64,000 nucleotides of DNA, from contig CM066326.1 in NCBI GenBank assembly GCA_033807775.1, positions 95,383,147 to 95,447,146 on the forward strand, given 5' to 3'. Source of the stretch: Saussurea involucrata. Lineage: Eukaryota > Streptophyta > Magnoliopsida > Asterales > Asteraceae. The notes below the pieces were generated by a model that ran no database searches, was not told where the DNA came from, and saw nothing but the letters and a program-made list of their open reading frames with translations. Position 1 is the stretch's first letter, and each line of letters begins with the position of its first letter. This document shows, piece after piece, positions 62,468 to 64,000 of this stretch. The translations under genes were made by a program, and so were the position numbers.

Positions 62468-63447
62468 GGTCCTGTTATATCCTTGAGTGTAAGGCTTATA
62501 GAGTCAATCTTTCTAGATATGGATTTAACCATTTCTCTGGTTGTAGAGGATCTAGGTTTTTCAAGAGGTTGATCTTCTTGTAAAGTGGGTCTTTCTCCAT
62601 AAAGGCTCTTGTTTTTGGAGATATCTAAAGCCCAACTTATATTATCATTAGTGATTTCACTAAAATGATTTTCTTTTATGGATCCAATTTCTTGAAAAAG
62701 ATCATCAATTTCGATTGTAGAGCTATTTTTGTAATCAATCGAATGATGGCTGTTGGCTAAAGCGTAGCCGAGAAGATAGGTAATAGTAAAAACCTTGTCT
62801 CCTTTGTTCATCATGTCGTCTCGTTCAAATTGGTGAACGAAACTTAGAATTTGGTTTAAGTTTTTGGTATTTAAACTTACGCCAAATTTTGGGTAAACGG
62901 TAAACATAAACTTACCATAAGCCAAATTACCTTGAGCGACGCCTAGGAGGCTATCCCTTCGGTTGTTGATTCTGTTGTCGAGTAAAGCCATTTTGATTGG
63001 GGTATCGATCCCGTTTCTGAACTGAGCTTTGATAAGAATCTTTATAGCGCCAATATGCACAAAGTTTATCTTTTTCCTAGTATCCACAGGAATTTTTGAA
63101 AGTTTTTGATTTACTTCCTCTTTTGTCAAAAGTGGTAAATAAACCTGACCTGAGACATCGTTGATGTCTATGGAAATTTCTTTTGTAGAAACACAGTAGA
63201 AAATTTCGTTTTTCCTTCTAAAAGCGTTTTGCATGCTTTTTATTAAAGAATTTTCTATCTTAAAAACCTTTGTTTTGTCTAGGTTTAGATTTAATTTAGA
63301 AATCTTTTTCAATAAATCCTGATGGATCATTAGGTTTGCCGAGTAACCAGATTCGTCTTCTTTTACAACTAGGATTTCTCCATCGCTAGACGAATTTGTT
63401 TCCTCATTAGGGTTATGGATTTCCTCAATCCCCCTCTCTGTAAACAT
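62464..63447 (-). CDS. MP: MP (movement protein), copy H, open
   Basis: 327 residues, five-G form. Asp for Glu in LMIHQELL is private. The sequence beyond the ATG is filler, not PBS. Confidence 0.92.
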   Translation of the reverse strand: MFTERGIEEIHNPNEETNSSSDGEILVVKEDESGYSANLMIHQDLLKKISKLNLNLDKTKVFKIENSLIKSMQNAFRRKNEIFYCVSTKEISIDINDVSGQVYLPLLTKEEVNQKLSKIPVDTRKKINFVHIGAIKILIKAQFRNGIDTPIKMALLDNRINNRRDSLLGVAQGNLAYGKFMFTVYPKFGVSLNTKNLNQILSFVHQFERDDMMNKGDKVFTITYLLGYALANSHHSIDYKNSSTIEIDDLFQEIGSIKENHFSEITNDNISWALDISKNKSLYGERPTLQEDQPLEKPRSSTTREMVKSISRKIDSISLTLKDITGP

Positions 63448-63523
63448 CGCTAGACGAATTTGTTTCCTAAACCCTAAACCCTAAACTTACGCCAAATTTT
63501 GGGTAAACGGTAAACATAAACTT
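63445..63523. repeat. Templated filler DNA at the H/I junction
   Basis: 63445-63468 repeats 63381-63404 exactly (24 nt). 63466-63486 is CCCTAAA telomere-like. 63482-63523 repeats 62872-62913 exactly (42 nt). Short overlaps join each piece. Viral leader resumes at about 63519. Confidence 0.92.
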
Positions 63524-63543
63524 TCCGCGTTTAGTGATTTTAT

Positions 63544-63559
63544 TGGTATCAGAGCCATG
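63544..63559 (+). promoter_or_regulatory. tRNA-iMet primer-binding site, copy I
   Basis: Complete 16-nt PBS ending in the MP ATG. Confidence 0.9.
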
Positions 63560-64000
63560 TTTACAGAGAGGGGGATTGAGGAAATCCATAACCCTAATGA
63601 GGAAACAAATTCGTCTAGCGATGGAGAAATCCTAGTTGTAAAAGAAGACGAATCTGGTTACTCGGCAAACCTAATGATCCATCAGGAATTATTGAAAAAG
63701 ATTTCTAAATTAAATCTAAACCTAGACAAAACAAAGGTTTTTAAGATAGAAAATTCTTTAATAAAAAGCATGCAAAACGCTTTTAGAAGGAAAAACGAAA
63801 TTTTCTACTGTGTTTCTACAAAAGAAATTTCCATAGACATCAACGATGTCTCAGGTCAGGTTTATTTACCACTTTTGACAAAAGAGGAAGTAAATCAAAA
63901 ACTTTCAAAAATTCCTGTGGATACTAGGAAAAAGATAAACTTTGTGCATATTGGCGCTATAAAGATTCTTATCAAAGCTCAGTTCAGAAACGGGATCGAT
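63557..64000 (+). CDS. MP: MP (movement protein), copy I, 5' part
   Basis: 148 codons of the five-G form, open to the window edge; no break is visible. Continues outside the window. Confidence 0.88.
   Translation, partial: MFTERGIEEIHNPNEETNSSSDGEILVVKEDESGYSANLMIHQELLKKISKLNLNLDKTKVFKIENSLIKSMQNAFRRKNEIFYCVSTKEISIDINDVSGQVYLPLLTKEEVNQKLSKIPVDTRKKINFVHIGAIKILIKAQFRNGID

Larger units (their letters stand above)
47867..63447. repeat. Inverted repeat of copies G and H (arms about 7.8 kb)
   Basis: The arms 47867-55647 (+) and 55658-63447 (-) cover a whole viral genome around a 10-nt spacer. The outer ends are the two MP start codons. The pregenomic promoters of both arms point towards the centre. 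Confidence 0.94.
55658..63447 (-). mobile_element. Endogenous pararetrovirus copy H, near full length
   Basis: Complete gene order from MP (63447) to small ORF 3 (55762). MP, VAP, CP, TAV and the small ORFs are open; POL has one nonsense codon. The PBS is lost beyond the MP ATG. It shares private changes with copy G and its 3' leader. Confidence 0.95.
63519..64000 (+). mobile_element. Endogenous pararetrovirus copy I (start only)
   Basis: Plus-strand leader end, PBS and MP 5' part, cut by the window edge. Head to head with copy H, as C is with B. Confidence 0.93.

Overview
The window is a dense block of endogenous plant pararetrovirus (family Caulimoviridae) in what is almost certainly a flowering-plant nuclear chromosome. 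The virus is recognised by its gene set: a 30K-type movement protein (MP), a small coiled-coil virion-associated protein (VAP), a coat protein with a CCHC zinc knuckle (CP), a protease-RT-RNase H polyprotein (POL) and a transactivator/viroplasmin (TAV) with caulimovirus-like sequence. It also has a tRNA-iMet primer-binding site (PBS), a polypurine tract (PPT) and a 35S-like promoter. No integrase, rRNA, tRNA or ordinary host gene is visible. Two PBS-to-PBS distances (11801-19628 and 40028-47854) give a circular genome of about 7.83 kb. The order is promoter - leader - three small ORFs (83, 80, 82 aa) - PBS - MP - VAP - CP - POL - PPT - TAV. There is no reading frame for an aphid-transmission factor between MP and VAP.

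Layout. Copy letters are mine. A: 1-3362 (-), partial. A2: 3363-4188 (+), two joined fragments. B: 4189-11779 (-), nearly full length. C and D: 11793-25833 (+), head-to-tail. E: about 25897-29172 (-), partial. 29173-29745: non-viral, promoter-like DNA. F and G: 29746-55657 (+), head-to-tail, interrupted in the leader of F by an LTR retrotransposon at 30494-39568 (-). H: 55658-63447 (-). I: 63519-64000 (+), cut by the window edge. Strands alternate as - + - ++ - ++ - +. B/C and G/H form inverted repeats with arms of about 7.6-7.8 kb. Most junctions fall between the third leader ORF and the PBS, where the virus carries a TTTAGGG (plant-telomere-like) tract; two junctions contain copied filler DNA.

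No copy has all five large genes open, although each gene is open somewhere. MP is open in B, C and H. VAP is open in the A2 fragment and in B, C, D, G and H. CP is open in D and H, POL in C, F and G (G with a 9-nt deletion), and TAV in B, C, E, F and H. The tandem copies D, F and G share one MP frameshift.

How the parts would work together: the promoter makes a terminally redundant pregenomic RNA. TAV would allow reinitiation along its tightly packed ORFs. MP opens plasmodesmata, CP and VAP build the particle, and POL reverse-transcribes from the iMet PBS. In this locus the same promoters fire into inverted repeats, so foldback double-stranded RNA and siRNA are at least as likely an outcome as virus. 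The nested retrotransposon has 2.3-2.4 kb LTRs, a 4.3 kb interior with no gag/pol and a CAATG target duplication, so it is a non-autonomous (LARD-like) element that arrived after the virus.
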